From Mesobacillus sp. AQ2 (GTDB lineage: Bacteria; Bacillota; Bacilli; Bacillales; Cytobacillaceae), in NCBI RefSeq assembly GCF_030122805.1, contig NZ_CP126080.1, positions 2,237,001 through 2,301,000 on the forward strand: a stretch of DNA of 64,000 nt, read 5' to 3'. Both the position numbers and the translations under genes were made by a program. Below the pieces are notes generated by a model that ran no database searches, was not told the origin of the DNA, and saw only the letters and a program-made list of their open reading frames with translations. Shown in pieces: positions 15,364 to 24,005 of this stretch (positions are counted from its first letter, which is position 1; every line of letters starts with the position of its first letter).

Positions 15364-16242
15364 TTGATCGCGATCCGTCCTGATTGGAATGATGGATCTG
15401 ATCTGCTTGGCTATGTTGATATAAAGGGTGAGTTTAAAGAGGGGCCTTTAACTAAGGTAATCAAGAACGCCCACCAGAATCCCGATCTGCCTTATTTTGT
15501 TCTTCTGGATGAGATGAACCTGGCGCGTGTTGAGTATTATTTTAGTGATATTTTAAGTGTGATGGAAAGCCGTAAGTGGGAGAATGATGTAGTAGTTTCT
15601 TCAACTCTTCTCTCTAGTGATGTGTTTGGGAAGGACCTTACTCTTCCAAACAATCTTTATATTATCGGGACGGTTAATATGGATGAAACGACGCATCCGT
15701 TCAGCAGAAAAGTATTGGATCGAGCAAATACGATTGAATTTAATCGTGTTAATCTTGGTAACCTGGCCTTTTTAACTGAGCTTGAAGAAGTGGAGCCGAA
15801 GGTCATCAGTCAGGATCGGTTTGCTTCTAAGTATCTTCATTTGAAAGATGTATATAAAGAAAATAAAGAATTAGTGGCCAGGGCTACGGATGAACTTGTT
15901 AGGATCAATGAATCACTTCAGTTGATTAATGCACATGTTGGTTACCGTGTTCGCGATGAGATCTGTTTTTATCTAGCCTACAATGAAGAATCTAATTTAA
16001 TGAAATTCGAAAATGCATTTGACCACTGCATCTTGCAAAAGATTCTCCCCCGAATTGCTGGCAGCGACACAAGAGTGGAACAATTGCTGAGGGGACTCTA
16101 TACTCAATTTACGAATCAAGAGTATGAAGAGGATGGACAAATTGATATACAGAATGCCAAATATCCGCGAAGCGTAGCCAAAGTTGCTGAAATGCTTGGG
16201 AGGTTAAGAAACGATGGCTTTACTTCCTTCTGGATCTCGTGA
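15364..16242 (+). CDS. McrB-like protein, C-terminal AAA+ fragment
   Basis: Continuation of the mcrB reading frame after the amber codon, 292 aa from a TTG that has no ribosome site, so separate translation is doubtful. It carries RPDWNDGSDLLGY, Walker B LLDEMN (47-52), the GTP-specificity/sensor segment TVNMDETTHPFSRKVLDRA region and the C-terminal helical part of McrB. Codon and base use is GC-richer than in the N-terminal half and matches the McrC-like gene that follows and overlaps it by 29 bp. Confidence 0.6.
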   Translation: MIAIRPDWNDGSDLLGYVDIKGEFKEGPLTKVIKNAHQNPDLPYFVLLDEMNLARVEYYFSDILSVMESRKWENDVVVSSTLLSSDVFGKDLTLPNNLYIIGTVNMDETTHPFSRKVLDRANTIEFNRVNLGNLAFLTELEEVEPKVISQDRFASKYLHLKDVYKENKELVARATDELVRINESLQLINAHVGYRVRDEICFYLAYNEESNLMKFENAFDHCILQKILPRIAGSDTRVEQLLRGLYTQFTNQEYEEDGQIDIQNAKYPRSVAKVAEMLGRLRNDGFTSFWIS

Positions 16243-18703
16243 TGATGTTGAATTAGTAAAAATAGAGACTGAGGCTCTTTCATTAGTGATAAAGGGAAAA
16301 CCTTATCACGAAAGGTATGAAGGATTACGGCAATATAAGGCTATGGACCGTCATGATGTGATGGATTTTACAGTGGATGGAGATGGCATTCAGGAGATTA
16401 AGGTATATGATATCGCCAATCAAGAGCTGGTCACTCCTTCTGAGCAAAGGCCGATCTTCTTTGAAAATGGGGTATATCAGCTGATCGTCGTTCCGAAGGA
16501 CGGTCGGGAGTTCACTTTTTATCACGAATATCCTCTTATCAGACAAGCCGTCTCACCGATGCCAATTGGGAGCCAACCTATTTTAATGGGAAATCTGCAG
16601 TTTCAAAATGAGGTTGGTTTTACAACATTCGAAATAAGGGCGGATGGTAAGGCGATCCTTGAAGTCACGCTGGAGATATTTCCTGTGAAACTTGATTATA
16701 AAAAGGATTATCAAAAGCTTTTAGATGAAGTAAATGATGAAATCTATAACCTGGCTTTCCATTTTATCCGGAAAACGTATTTGGGTGCTAGGTTAAGGCT
16801 GGAGGGAAATCCGTCGAAAGCGGAATTTTACCGCTTGATCAGTGAGCATTTTCATCAATTTCTTCAGGCTGTTGCGAGAATTGAATTCCAACCTCACCAT
16901 AAATTGGATAAGACCTATGAGAAAGCACGAGGGGACCAGTTGCGGAAGCAAGACCCTGTCAGCAGAAACTTTTTACGAAAACGTGCGAACGTCTTTGTCG
17001 ATGTATCAAAGGGGATTGATGTTCATGGCAGGACGGTGATGCCTACAGAAGGGTTAAAAATCAAAAAAGAGCTTACATATGATAATTTGGAGAACCGCTA
17101 TGTTAAGTGGATGATTGAGCGGATCAAACAAAAGCTGGATGATTTGTTGGACTCTATAGTGAGCAAAAACAGGTGGACCAGAGAGAAGCCGGACTATGAC
17201 CTAGTTGAGAAAATTGAATTGATGTCCAAACAGTTAAAGTCGAAGCTGAGCAGTCCTTTTTGGAAGTCTATTGGCAAGCTGGATCGTTCGGTAATGGGTC
17301 TGGTATTGCAAATGGCACCTGGTTATCGAGACGCTTTTCAAATCTATTTAACTGTTTCAAAAGGATTGATGCTACAGGGGAAGCTGTACCGAATGTCGGT
17401 GAAGGATGTTGCCACTCTCTATGAATATTGGACTTTCTTGAAGCTCGGACAGATTCTTGACCGAAGGTATAAGCTTATCAGCCAGGATATAGTTCAGGTT
17501 AACAGGGAAGGTTTGTTTGTAAATCTGGAAGCAAATAAAACAGCGAGGAGAATATTCAGGCACCCTGTCACAAATGAAGAAATCATTTTAGCGTATCAAA
17601 AACGGGAAGGCAGCTTGCCGACTGTTTCACAAATACCTGATACGATGCTGAGCATTGAGAAAAAGGGAAAGGGCTACAAATACCATTATATTTTTGATGC
17701 TAAGTATCGGATCGACTATGCCCAGGAAGACAGCTATTATCGAAAACGGTATAAAACACCCGGTCCGATGGAGGATGACATTAATACAATGCATCGCTAT
17801 CGGGATTCGATTGTTGCGACAAGTGGGGGGCCATTTGAGAGAACCGCTTTTGGAGCTTATGTTTTATTTCCGTGGTTTGACGAAACCGTATATGAAAAGC
17901 ACCATTTTTATGAGAGTATCGATAAAGTGAATATTGGCGGGTTGCCTTTCCTGCCGAATGCCACGAATATGGTTGAACGTTTTGTAGAAAGATTGATTGA
18001 TAAAAGCCCTGAGGAGATTCAAAGGGAGGGCATCCTGCCAAAAGGTGCCAATGAAGAATGGAAGTCGAGCTTGGATCATAGGGTGATGGTTGGGCTTGTT
18101 TCCGATCAAGAGAGCTACGATCAATTCATCAAGGGAGCCTTTTATCAAATTCCTGTAAAGCAATTAAGGAAAGGCTGGCAGGAAGCTGAGTATGTAGCTT
18201 TGTATGTAAAAAATAGCTTAAATACTGATAATGGCGTTCAGCTTTATGCAAAGGTTAAAGATGTCAGACCTTATTTTAATGGTGATGATGATTACATGCG
18301 TTTTAATGTTGCCGCCTGGTCTAGACTGAAGCAGAACATAAGACCCGTTAATTACGGCATATCAAGAAGCTATGTGATGACAACCTTAAAAGCTTTAAAG
18401 GAAGCGCGGGAACTTCCTGAATTATTCATGAAATCTAAGGGAGAGAAAACCATTTGGCGAATGCTTAGAAGGGTATCTGATCAAATTAGGGTTGAACTGG
18501 ACCAAGAAAATCTTGATCGTGCTTCTAGTATATCAGAGTATAAGATTAAAGATATTAAAGTGACCATGGATATGCAGGAAAGGGAAATCCGATTTATCGA
18601 AAATAACTCAGAAGAAGCAGTTTCGATTGAACAATTAGAGAAAAATCCTTCAGGGGTTTTTAAGAAATTGGTGGAGATGCTTCAACAATCAAAGGCAGAC
18701 TAA
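16214..18703 (+). CDS. McrC-like DUF2357 nuclease subunit
   Basis: An 829-aa protein. The N-terminal half (about 100-340) is a DUF2357 region. The C-terminal half has a PD-(D/E)xK nuclease fold with PD at 475-476, Asp495-x-Lys497 (IFDAKYR) and the upstream LYEYWTF motif (402-408). In McrBC-type type IV restriction the GTPase McrB moves along DNA and the nuclease subunit cuts when two complexes meet. This one is intact, has GGGAGG before its ATG and overlaps the end of mcrB. Without working McrB it may be idle or may work with another motor. Confidence 0.85.
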   Translation: MALLPSGSRDDVELVKIETEALSLVIKGKPYHERYEGLRQYKAMDRHDVMDFTVDGDGIQEIKVYDIANQELVTPSEQRPIFFENGVYQLIVVPKDGREFTFYHEYPLIRQAVSPMPIGSQPILMGNLQFQNEVGFTTFEIRADGKAILEVTLEIFPVKLDYKKDYQKLLDEVNDEIYNLAFHFIRKTYLGARLRLEGNPSKAEFYRLISEHFHQFLQAVARIEFQPHHKLDKTYEKARGDQLRKQDPVSRNFLRKRANVFVDVSKGIDVHGRTVMPTEGLKIKKELTYDNLENRYVKWMIERIKQKLDDLLDSIVSKNRWTREKPDYDLVEKIELMSKQLKSKLSSPFWKSIGKLDRSVMGLVLQMAPGYRDAFQIYLTVSKGLMLQGKLYRMSVKDVATLYEYWTFLKLGQILDRRYKLISQDIVQVNREGLFVNLEANKTARRIFRHPVTNEEIILAYQKREGSLPTVSQIPDTMLSIEKKGKGYKYHYIFDAKYRIDYAQEDSYYRKRYKTPGPMEDDINTMHRYRDSIVATSGGPFERTAFGAYVLFPWFDETVYEKHHFYESIDKVNIGGLPFLPNATNMVERFVERLIDKSPEEIQREGILPKGANEEWKSSLDHRVMVGLVSDQESYDQFIKGAFYQIPVKQLRKGWQEAEYVALYVKNSLNTDNGVQLYAKVKDVRPYFNGDDDYMRFNVAAWSRLKQNIRPVNYGISRSYVMTTLKALKEARELPELFMKSKGEKTIWRMLRRVSDQIRVELDQENLDRASSISEYKIKDIKVTMDMQEREIRFIENNSEEAVSIEQLEKNPSGVFKKLVEMLQQSKAD

Positions 18704-18717
18704 TGGGTCTGCCTTTT
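18691..18717 (+). terminator. Terminator overlapping the end of the nuclease gene
   Basis: AAAGGCAGAC (18691-18700) pairs perfectly with GTCTGCCTTT (18707-18716), followed by T. The stop codon of the nuclease gene sits in the loop. Confidence 0.9.
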
Positions 18718-18743
18718 TGTGTTACATTAAATTTTGGTGCGTT

Positions 18744-18980
18744 TTATTCATTGATTGGTTTGCACACTTTGCAAGGCTTAACAGATGGATCGTTCAACTT
18801 TTCAACATGTTCCAAAGGGCGATAGTAGCCGTTCTTCTCCTGATTAATGATCACTTTCAGATCAAAATTCTTTTTTGTAATATAGGAGCAGTTTGTCTTA
18901 TGAAGCTTGTTTCCATTAGCGGTGTCATAAACGATCACATACGGATATTTCAGGATTTCAGCAAACATCTTTATAGCCAT
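18744..18980 (-). CDS. Small protein with an Ada-like metal-binding motif
   Basis: A 78-aa protein. The pattern H-x3-C ... PC-x2-C-xP is seen as LHKTNCSYI followed by VKPCKVCKP, which is like the zinc-binding knuckle of the Ada N-terminus and of several small nuclease-associated modules. The His/Cys set could bind one metal ion. The start at 18980 follows GGGAG at 8 nt. It stands alone between convergent neighbours. Function is unknown. Confidence 0.6.
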   Translation of the reverse strand: MAIKMFAEILKYPYVIVYDTANGNKLHKTNCSYITKKNFDLKVIINQEKNGYYRPLEHVEKLNDPSVKPCKVCKPINE

Positions 18981-19072
18981 AAATAACACTCCCTTTTTCT
19001 ATGAATATATCACTTAGAATAGCTAAATGGTATAATTTAACTAAAGTATATTCTGAATAGAGGGAAAAAGAC

Positions 19073-19915
19073 ATGGCATCTTTTACTCAGGAGAAATTTG
19101 AATTGCCAAGTAACTTACGAGGCAGAAGTATTCATCTTAATGTCATCCCAACTGTGTCCAACTTGAAAAATATGATTGATAAACTGATTGTAGTTGATGG
19201 AGATATAAGTCAGTTAAAGCAATGGGAAAAAAGGAGTTATGCAGCATATCAGATTAGTAAAATCAAAAGAGAAGTAATGAATGCGCCCACAAAGGATAGC
19301 AGAACAAATCTTGTGAAACAGCATATTTTAAACCAGGATCCTAATGAATTAGGTGCAAGTTGTATTGATATTTATTTAGTTGCGTATGTTGCCGAGAACG
19401 TTAAACCTGGGAAACAAGCATTTATAGAATATGTGATGAATCACGGGATCACGGATAAGCCGAACTCTGCTCAGGCCATTTGGCAGGTAGGAAAAGGGGA
19501 TGGAACCTATCTGGGAGTTCTATATGAAGATGGGTCTGTCAGGGACTGGGTATTCTTTAGGAAGTGGGTTAATGGCCTAAGTATGGGCAAGCCAAAAGTG
19601 TATAACAAGTTAGTCCGAGATCGTATCCCTGAGATCATCCACCAGACAGGAAAATCATTTAACACTAGAAAATTAGAACATCAGGATTATATCAAAGAGC
19701 TGAAGAATAAAGCATTTGAAGAACTGAATGAATACGCTAAAAGTAATAGCAGTCTCGAAGCAGCTGAAGAACTGGCGGATTTATTAGAAGTAATGCATTC
19801 ATTAGCAGAAGTTCATGGTTATACCTTTAATCAGATTGAGGAAATACGACAACGGAAGGCAGAGGATAGAGGCGGGTTTAAGGAAAGAATTTATTTGATT
19901 GATGTTGAGAAGTAG
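19073..19915 (+). CDS. Two-domain protein with a C-terminal MazG-like NTP pyrophosphohydrolase
   Basis: A 280-aa protein. From about residue 177 it is a phosphoribosyl-ATP/MazG-like pyrophosphohydrolase of the 'YNKLVRDRIPEII' type, with the acidic helices FEELNEY and AAEELADLLEVM that should hold Mg2+. Enzymes of this kind remove odd or excess nucleoside triphosphates. The first 175 residues are not recognised (note GDGTYLGVLYEDGSVRDWVF). Translation starts at an ATG with AGAGGGAAA in front. It is followed after 23 bp by another unknown gene. Confidence 0.75.
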   Translation: MASFTQEKFELPSNLRGRSIHLNVIPTVSNLKNMIDKLIVVDGDISQLKQWEKRSYAAYQISKIKREVMNAPTKDSRTNLVKQHILNQDPNELGASCIDIYLVAYVAENVKPGKQAFIEYVMNHGITDKPNSAQAIWQVGKGDGTYLGVLYEDGSVRDWVFFRKWVNGLSMGKPKVYNKLVRDRIPEIIHQTGKSFNTRKLEHQDYIKELKNKAFEELNEYAKSNSSLEAAEELADLLEVMHSLAEVHGYTFNQIEEIRQRKAEDRGGFKERIYLIDVEK

Positions 19916-19938
19916 AAAAAGATAACTAGGGAGAATAG

Positions 19939-20424
19939 ATGATGGATAAGAAGACATTTAAGATAACTTTTAATAGATTGCTGGAATCGTCAGTGGATGG
20001 ACTGACAAATGAACAAAAGATCAAGTATATGAAGAAATGGATTAGAGATTACGAGAAGATGGAAGAAACCACAACAAACAAATTAATTACACTGCCTAAC
20101 TCTTTACCTGTTGATAGCACTGAGAAGATAGGAGAATTGGTAAGAGTAAAATTAGCACATATAATACGCAACCACTTACTAAGTCCAGAAAAAGTGCGAG
20201 TTTTACAGGATGCAAAACACTGCAAGAATTTATTTGACATTAATTATCCGATGCTTAAAAAGGTAACATATGACAGTCCATTAATTGAACAAAGAACAGT
20301 GAATGGATATTTCCGGTATTGGTCAAAGCCAGTTACCATACATAATGAAAATTATCTTGTGTGTAATGATTGGTATGAGAGGAATAGAACAAAGTTTATA
20401 ACATGGGTTCAGAGTTTGAGTTAA
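19939..20424 (+). CDS. Hypothetical protein
   Basis: A 161-aa soluble protein that I do not recognise. It is helical and basic, with a C-terminal half rich in aromatic residues (YFRYWSKP, VCNDWYERNR, ITWVQSL). A GGGAGAA site precedes the ATG. It lies 23 bp behind the MazG-like gene and is probably co-transcribed with it. Confidence 0.65.
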   Translation: MMDKKTFKITFNRLLESSVDGLTNEQKIKYMKKWIRDYEKMEETTTNKLITLPNSLPVDSTEKIGELVRVKLAHIIRNHLLSPEKVRVLQDAKHCKNLFDINYPMLKKVTYDSPLIEQRTVNGYFRYWSKPVTIHNENYLVCNDWYERNRTKFITWVQSLS

Positions 20425-20481
20425 TGTTTTTCTTTCTAAGAAGGACTTTAATACATAATGCTTTTATAAGGGGCTTTTTAA

Positions 20482-20664
20482 GTGAAACAATTAATTGCGG
20501 CAATCTATTTATCTTTCGGTTTTTTGTTTTATTTGCTAAACAACTTCGGGGAATTCCATGCTACGCACACCTATAACTTTATTGTTTTTGGATTCATTCT
20601 AACTGGTATTGCCTATTTGTTTAACGACTTAGCAGATTCTAATAAGAAGAAAAACAATAAGTAA
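20482..20664 (+). CDS. Small two-span membrane protein
   Basis: A 60-aa protein with two hydrophobic segments (about residues 4-20 and 31-48) and a basic tail ending in KKKNNK. It starts with GTG after a weak AAGGGG site. No function is recognised. Confidence 0.5.
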   Translation: MKQLIAAIYLSFGFLFYLLNNFGEFHATHTYNFIVFGFILTGIAYLFNDLADSNKKKNNK

Positions 20665-20809
20665 GAAGGAACATTTGCAGCAGAAAAAACAAAGCAAAAC
20701 GAATCAGCAACTAAGGGAACACATTCATCTTTTATTTGCTGACTATTTCTTCAGAGTGTTAGAAACTTAAATTTAATTTTCTAATCACCAGTAAATGAGG
20801 AGGACTAAA

Positions 20810-21589
20810 ATGACCAGTCTAAAAGGCAAAATTGCAATAGTAACCGGCGCAAGCCGTTCAAAGGGAATAGGGGCAGCAATTTGCCGCTCATTTGCGAATG
20901 CTGGGGCAGATGTATTTTTTACACATTGGTCTCCATTTGATGAGGTTAGCGGAAATGGATCAGATGAAGATTTTCAAAATATGTTATGTGAAGAGTTAAG
21001 ACAAATGGGAGTTAATGCTGCGCATATGGAGGTTGACTTGAGTAGGAATGAGTCAACAGGCCTTATCATGGACAAGGTTGAAGAAACGTTGGGGACACCA
21101 AGTATATTAGTGAACAATGCTACCTTTGAATCACCAGCTAATTTTCGTACTTTGAATAGAGAGATTCTGGACATGCATTACAAAGTGAATAATAGTGGGA
21201 CTTTAATGCTGTCTATGGAATTTGCGAAAAGATATGAAAAGGCATTTCCTGAAGGGAAAGATGGCCGAATCATTAATATGGTATCTAAAGGACCTGATCC
21301 TAACAATCTGGCCTACATAGCAACTAAAGGTATGATCATCGCGATAACCGAACCTTTATCAGTTGGATTAGCCCCGATTGGTATCACCGTAAATTCTGTC
21401 GATCCTGGTCCTACTGATTCCGGTTGGATAAATGATGAATTAAGAAAACAGCTGCTGCCACTTTTTCCAACTGGAAGAATAGGTGTACCGGAAGATGCTG
21501 CGCGATTAATAACGTTCCTAGCCAGTGATGATTCTGGCTGGATTACTGGACAAACGATAAAATCTGAGGGGGGATTTTTGGGGAAATAG
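20810..21589 (+). CDS. SDR family oxidoreductase
   Basis: A 259-aa short-chain dehydrogenase. The dinucleotide-binding loop is TGASRSKGIGAAI, slightly longer than in classical members and like that of FabG/FabI-related enzymes. NNAT replaces the usual NNAG. The catalytic Ser/Tyr/Lys are represented by MVSKG and YIATK, and the C-terminus ends with WITGQTIKSEGGF. The start at 20810 is chosen because GAGGAGG lies inside the upstream codons. It is a stand-alone gene followed by a strong terminator. The substrate is unknown. Confidence 0.85.
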   Translation: MTSLKGKIAIVTGASRSKGIGAAICRSFANAGADVFFTHWSPFDEVSGNGSDEDFQNMLCEELRQMGVNAAHMEVDLSRNESTGLIMDKVEETLGTPSILVNNATFESPANFRTLNREILDMHYKVNNSGTLMLSMEFAKRYEKAFPEGKDGRIINMVSKGPDPNNLAYIATKGMIIAITEPLSVGLAPIGITVNSVDPGPTDSGWINDELRKQLLPLFPTGRIGVPEDAARLITFLASDDSGWITGQTIKSEGGFLGK

Positions 21590-21613
21590 TTAAGTTTATT
21601 CTGGAAGATATAG

Positions 21614-21654
21614 AAGCCTGATTCCTTGCTGAATATGAAGGAAACAGGCTTTTG
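21614..21654 (+). terminator. Terminator of the SDR gene
   Basis: AAGCCTG-a-TTCCTT (21614-21627) pairs with AAGGAA-a-CAGGCTT (21638-21651) and is followed by TTG TT. It lies 25 bp past the stop codon. Confidence 0.8.
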
Positions 21655-21705
21655 TTATATGGCTTCGTCCATTAAAACCTGAGGATTTTGCCTGTTTACA
21701 AGTGA

Positions 21706-21856
21706 TTGTTGAAATAGGATCCGTTTTTTAATAATTGGATAGTAGAAGAAGGAGTGGAAATGAGAACTACCCTCGCTGCGTTCTAGACATAGTTTATCTT
21801 AGGACAAATGTTAACAAAAACCAATGCCGCTAACATTGAGCGGCGTTGGTTTTTTT
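21706..21856 (+). ncRNA. Candidate short transcript with an 8-codon frame
   Basis: A promoter-like pair TTGTTG (21706-21711) and TAATAA (21729-21734) with 17-bp spacing is followed by AAGGAG, a frame reading MRTTLAAF and stop (21760-21786), and a very strong terminator (21816-21856). It could be a small RNA, a leader-peptide transcript, or what is left of a deleted gene. Confidence 0.3.
21816..21856 (+). terminator. Strong rho-independent terminator
   Basis: AACCAATGCCGCT pairs with AGCGGCGTTGGTT (one G-T pair) and is followed by seven T. No ordinary gene lies directly upstream. Confidence 0.85.
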
Positions 21857-22105
21857 GTAAAAAATAATCTTGTAAATAACTAGACATGATATTGAGTGAA
21901 AATTACTATTTTTCCCAAATGAAACTCAAGTAGCTAAAAGCTAATACAATTTAATACCTTTCATTCATGAAAATTTTTTCATAAAAAAGTTTTATCAATA
22001 TACCATTAAATGCTTACAACAATTAGACTTTTCTCTTCGAAACTACCACTTAGTTTTACTGAAATAACTTCAAAAATTTAATTAATTATGAATATAAGAA
22101 ATAGT
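21857..22105. other. AT-rich non-coding stretch
   Basis: About 250 bp of AT-rich sequence between the terminator and the TRAP operon promoter. I see no gene or clear signal in it. Confidence 0.5.
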
Positions 22106-22135
22106 TTGACAACTAAAATATTCTCCAGTTACAAT
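22106..22135 (+). promoter_or_regulatory. Promoter of the first TRAP operon
   Basis: A perfect TTGACA (22106-22111) and TACAAT (22130-22135) with an 18-bp spacer. Transcription would start near 22142, giving a leader of about 185 nt in front of dctP. Confidence 0.75.
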
Positions 22136-22143
22136 ACAAATAA

Positions 22144-22180
22144 GTTCATGAATACAGAACGGCGTTTTATAATGTAAAAC
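22144..22180 (+). promoter_or_regulatory. Tandem palindromic operators of the first TRAP operon
   Basis: Two 17-bp dyads, GTTCATGAATACAGAAC (22144-22160) and GTTTTATAATGTAAAAC (22164-22180), are placed 20 bp centre to centre just after the predicted transcription start. Their arms follow GTTYWW-N5-YARAAC. A close relative precedes the second TRAP operon. The IclR-type regulator encoded at 31973 is the likely binder (inferred). Confidence 0.6.
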
Positions 22181-22224
22181 AAATGAAAGGGTGGTACATA
22201 TTAAGTAAAAATTTTTATCTATAT

Positions 22225-22240
22225 ATGAAAGCGTTTTATT
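22225..22240 (+). promoter_or_regulatory. Possible CcpA (cre) site
   Basis: ATGAAAGCGTTTTATT fits the catabolite-responsive element consensus except at two positions in the right half. It lies about 85 bp downstream of the predicted start, where CcpA acts as a road-block. Catabolite repression would suit a sugar-acid operon. Confidence 0.4.
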
Positions 22241-22326
22241 TCATTAAAAAAGACTCAAGTGAACTTCGGATGATAGCGCAAAAATAGATTAATCTATCAT
22301 TTAAAAATAATTGAGGGGGAGAATTA

Positions 22327-23379
22327 ATGAAGAAACTGTCTATTTTATTTCTAAGTATCATGATGATCAGCTCAATGGTTTTAGCAGCATGCGGAGGGAA
22401 CTCAAGCTCGACAGGTTCAGCGGAAAATGGTTCTTCTGACAGTGCGGGTGGCAAAGGCGAAAAGCGCACGCTCAGGGTTAGTATCGGTGTTAATGATAAG
22501 CATCCTGAATATGAAGCAGCTCAGAAGTTTAAAGAGTTGGTTGAAGCTGAATCAGATGAATTAACTGTTGAGGTTTATCATTCCGGGCAAATTGCAGATG
22601 ATCGTTCGGCAATTGAAATGCTTCAATTTGGTACGCTGGATATTACGATTCCTTCAACATCTCCGCTTGTAAACTTTATCCCTGAGTTTGGTGTATTCGA
22701 CCTTCCATTCACTGTTCCGAATGAAGAGGTTGCAGACAAGGTATTGGATGGTCCGTTTGGTGACAAGATGCTTGACTTGGTTGATAAGCAGGGGCTTGTT
22801 GGTCTTGCCTGGTGGGAAAATGGTTTCCGTAACTTAACGAACGATGTAAAGCCTGTCGCAAAGATGGAAGATGTTAAAGGGTTAAAAATCCGTACAATGG
22901 AAAACGAAATTCACCTTGACGCCTGGAAGGCACTTGGTGCGAACCCTACTCCAATGGCATTCACTGAATTGTTCACAGCATTGCAGCAAGGCACGATTGA
23001 TGGGCAGGAAAATCCATACCCAACTATTTTGCTAAGTAAGTATCCTGAAGTACAGAAACATATTTCAAACACAAACCATGTATACACACCATTCATTTTC
23101 TTGTTCAGCAAGAAAATTTGGGAAGAGCTTTCTCCGGAACAGCAGGAAATTATCTCAAAGGCATCTGTAGAGGCAGGCAAGTTTAACCGTCAGCGGACTC
23201 GTGAAGTAGCGGCGGAATCTCTTGAAACGTTAAAGAAGGAAATGACTTTTACAGAAGTAGCAGACGGGGAATTTGAAAAGTTCCAGGAAGCTGTTAAACC
23301 GGTTGTTGAAAAATATAAATCTAAAATCGGTGAAGATATTGTAGATGAATTCATGTCTGAGATTGATAAGGCAAAATAA
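22327..23379 (+). CDS. dctP: TRAP transporter substrate-binding protein, DctP family
   Basis: A 350-aa lipoprotein. The signal peptide has a lipobox LAAC with Cys near residue 22, followed by a Ser/Gly-rich linker and the DctP fold. Family marks are the strand RVSIGVNDKHPEYEAA, the conserved arginine in GLKIRTMEN that binds the substrate carboxylate, and the segment ALQQGTIDGQENPY. It would capture an organic or sugar acid outside the membrane and hand it to the DctQM permease encoded next. It belongs to the TAXI-free DctP/UxuP/YiaO branch, many of whose members bind uronates and aldonates. Confidence 0.92.
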   Translation: MKKLSILFLSIMMISSMVLAACGGNSSSTGSAENGSSDSAGGKGEKRTLRVSIGVNDKHPEYEAAQKFKELVEAESDELTVEVYHSGQIADDRSAIEMLQFGTLDITIPSTSPLVNFIPEFGVFDLPFTVPNEEVADKVLDGPFGDKMLDLVDKQGLVGLAWWENGFRNLTNDVKPVAKMEDVKGLKIRTMENEIHLDAWKALGANPTPMAFTELFTALQQGTIDGQENPYPTILLSKYPEVQKHISNTNHVYTPFIFLFSKKIWEELSPEQQEIISKASVEAGKFNRQRTREVAAESLETLKKEMTFTEVADGEFEKFQEAVKPVVEKYKSKIGEDIVDEFMSEIDKAK

Positions 23380-23385
23380 TTTTTG

Positions 23386-23426
23386 AAAAGAGCAGCCGGT
23401 TGTCGCCCGATGGCCGGCCTCTTTTT
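23386..23426 (+). terminator. Intercistronic hairpin between dctP and dctQ
   Basis: AAAAGAG-CA-GCCGG pairs with CCGGC-CTCTTTT, followed by T. Between genes of one operon such a structure probably lowers read-through or protects the dctP mRNA, so that binding protein exceeds permease. Confidence 0.65.
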
Positions 23427-23446
23427 AAACGAAGAGGTGATCCAGA

Positions 23447-23980
23447 ATGTTAAAACCTTTAAAATGGCTTGATGAGAACCTGGAGAAATACATAATATTC
23501 CTTTTGTCGACAGTCATGGTCGTCGTTATCTTTATCCAGGTATTTATGCGCTATGTGATGTCCAACTCTTTGTCCTGGTCAGAGGAACTGGCTCGATATT
23601 GCTTTATTTGGCTGATATATATAGGAATAAGCTATGCGGTCAAGCATCATCGTCACATCAAAGTAGATGCTGCACTACTTCTTTTTAAAGATAAAACAAA
23701 AATTTATTTTGCACTCATCTCAAATATCCTCTTTCTCATTTTCTGTGTGTATGTTGTGATCTATGGTTATGGAATCGCATCCCAATTACTATCATTTGGA
23801 CAGACAACACCAGCACTTCAAATTCCAACTGGTATCGTATATCTAGCTCCTCCCGTTGGTATGGGCCTTGCGGGAATAAGGTTAATTCAAAATATTATTG
23901 GTAACTTTATATCTATCAAAAACTTTGATAAAACTCAGGAACTACCAGAAGATGTTGGGCAGAACATTAACGTTATCTAG
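23447..23980 (+). CDS. dctQ: TRAP transporter small permease, DctQ family
   Basis: A 177-aa membrane protein with four hydrophobic segments (about 15-38, 50-65, 88-112, 130-155) and the DctQ marks FMRYVMSNSLSWSEELARY and HRHIKVDAALLL. DctQ couples the binding protein to the large DctM channel of sodium-driven TRAP transporters in the cytoplasmic membrane. The ribosome site GAAGAGGTGAT is proper. It lies 67 bp after dctP and 25 bp before dctM. Confidence 0.93.
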   Translation: MLKPLKWLDENLEKYIIFLLSTVMVVVIFIQVFMRYVMSNSLSWSEELARYCFIWLIYIGISYAVKHHRHIKVDAALLLFKDKTKIYFALISNILFLIFCVYVVIYGYGIASQLLSFGQTTPALQIPTGIVYLAPPVGMGLAGIRLIQNIIGNFISIKNFDKTQELPEDVGQNINVI

Positions 23981-24005
23981 TAGATGTTGAAGGAGGTCCT
24001 TTTAA

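Larger units (their letters stand above)
13685..16242 (+). pseudogene. mcrB: mcrB-type gene broken by a frameshift and an amber codon
   Basis: The gene seems to begin at the ATG at 13685, which has the strong site AGGAGTGATAAT. It reads 48 codons in one frame and then needs a -1 shift at about 13826-13829 (AAA GCG; one missing A would restore AAA AGC GAA) to continue without interruption. It then passes through an unrecognised N-terminal region, an MrcB-type DUF3578 domain and Walker A GISGTGKT, and reaches an in-frame TAG at 15346-15348. The same frame continues for 298 codons with the rest of the AAA+ GTPase domain. Restored, it would be about 850 aa. Unless sequencing error or suppression is involved, full-length McrB is not made. 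Confidence 0.8.

Noticed and set aside
7396..18703. DISARM, BREX or a classical type I system
   Set aside because: No DrmA/DrmB, PglZ, BrxC or HsdS/HsdM-like gene is present, and the methylase is of the C5-cytosine type.
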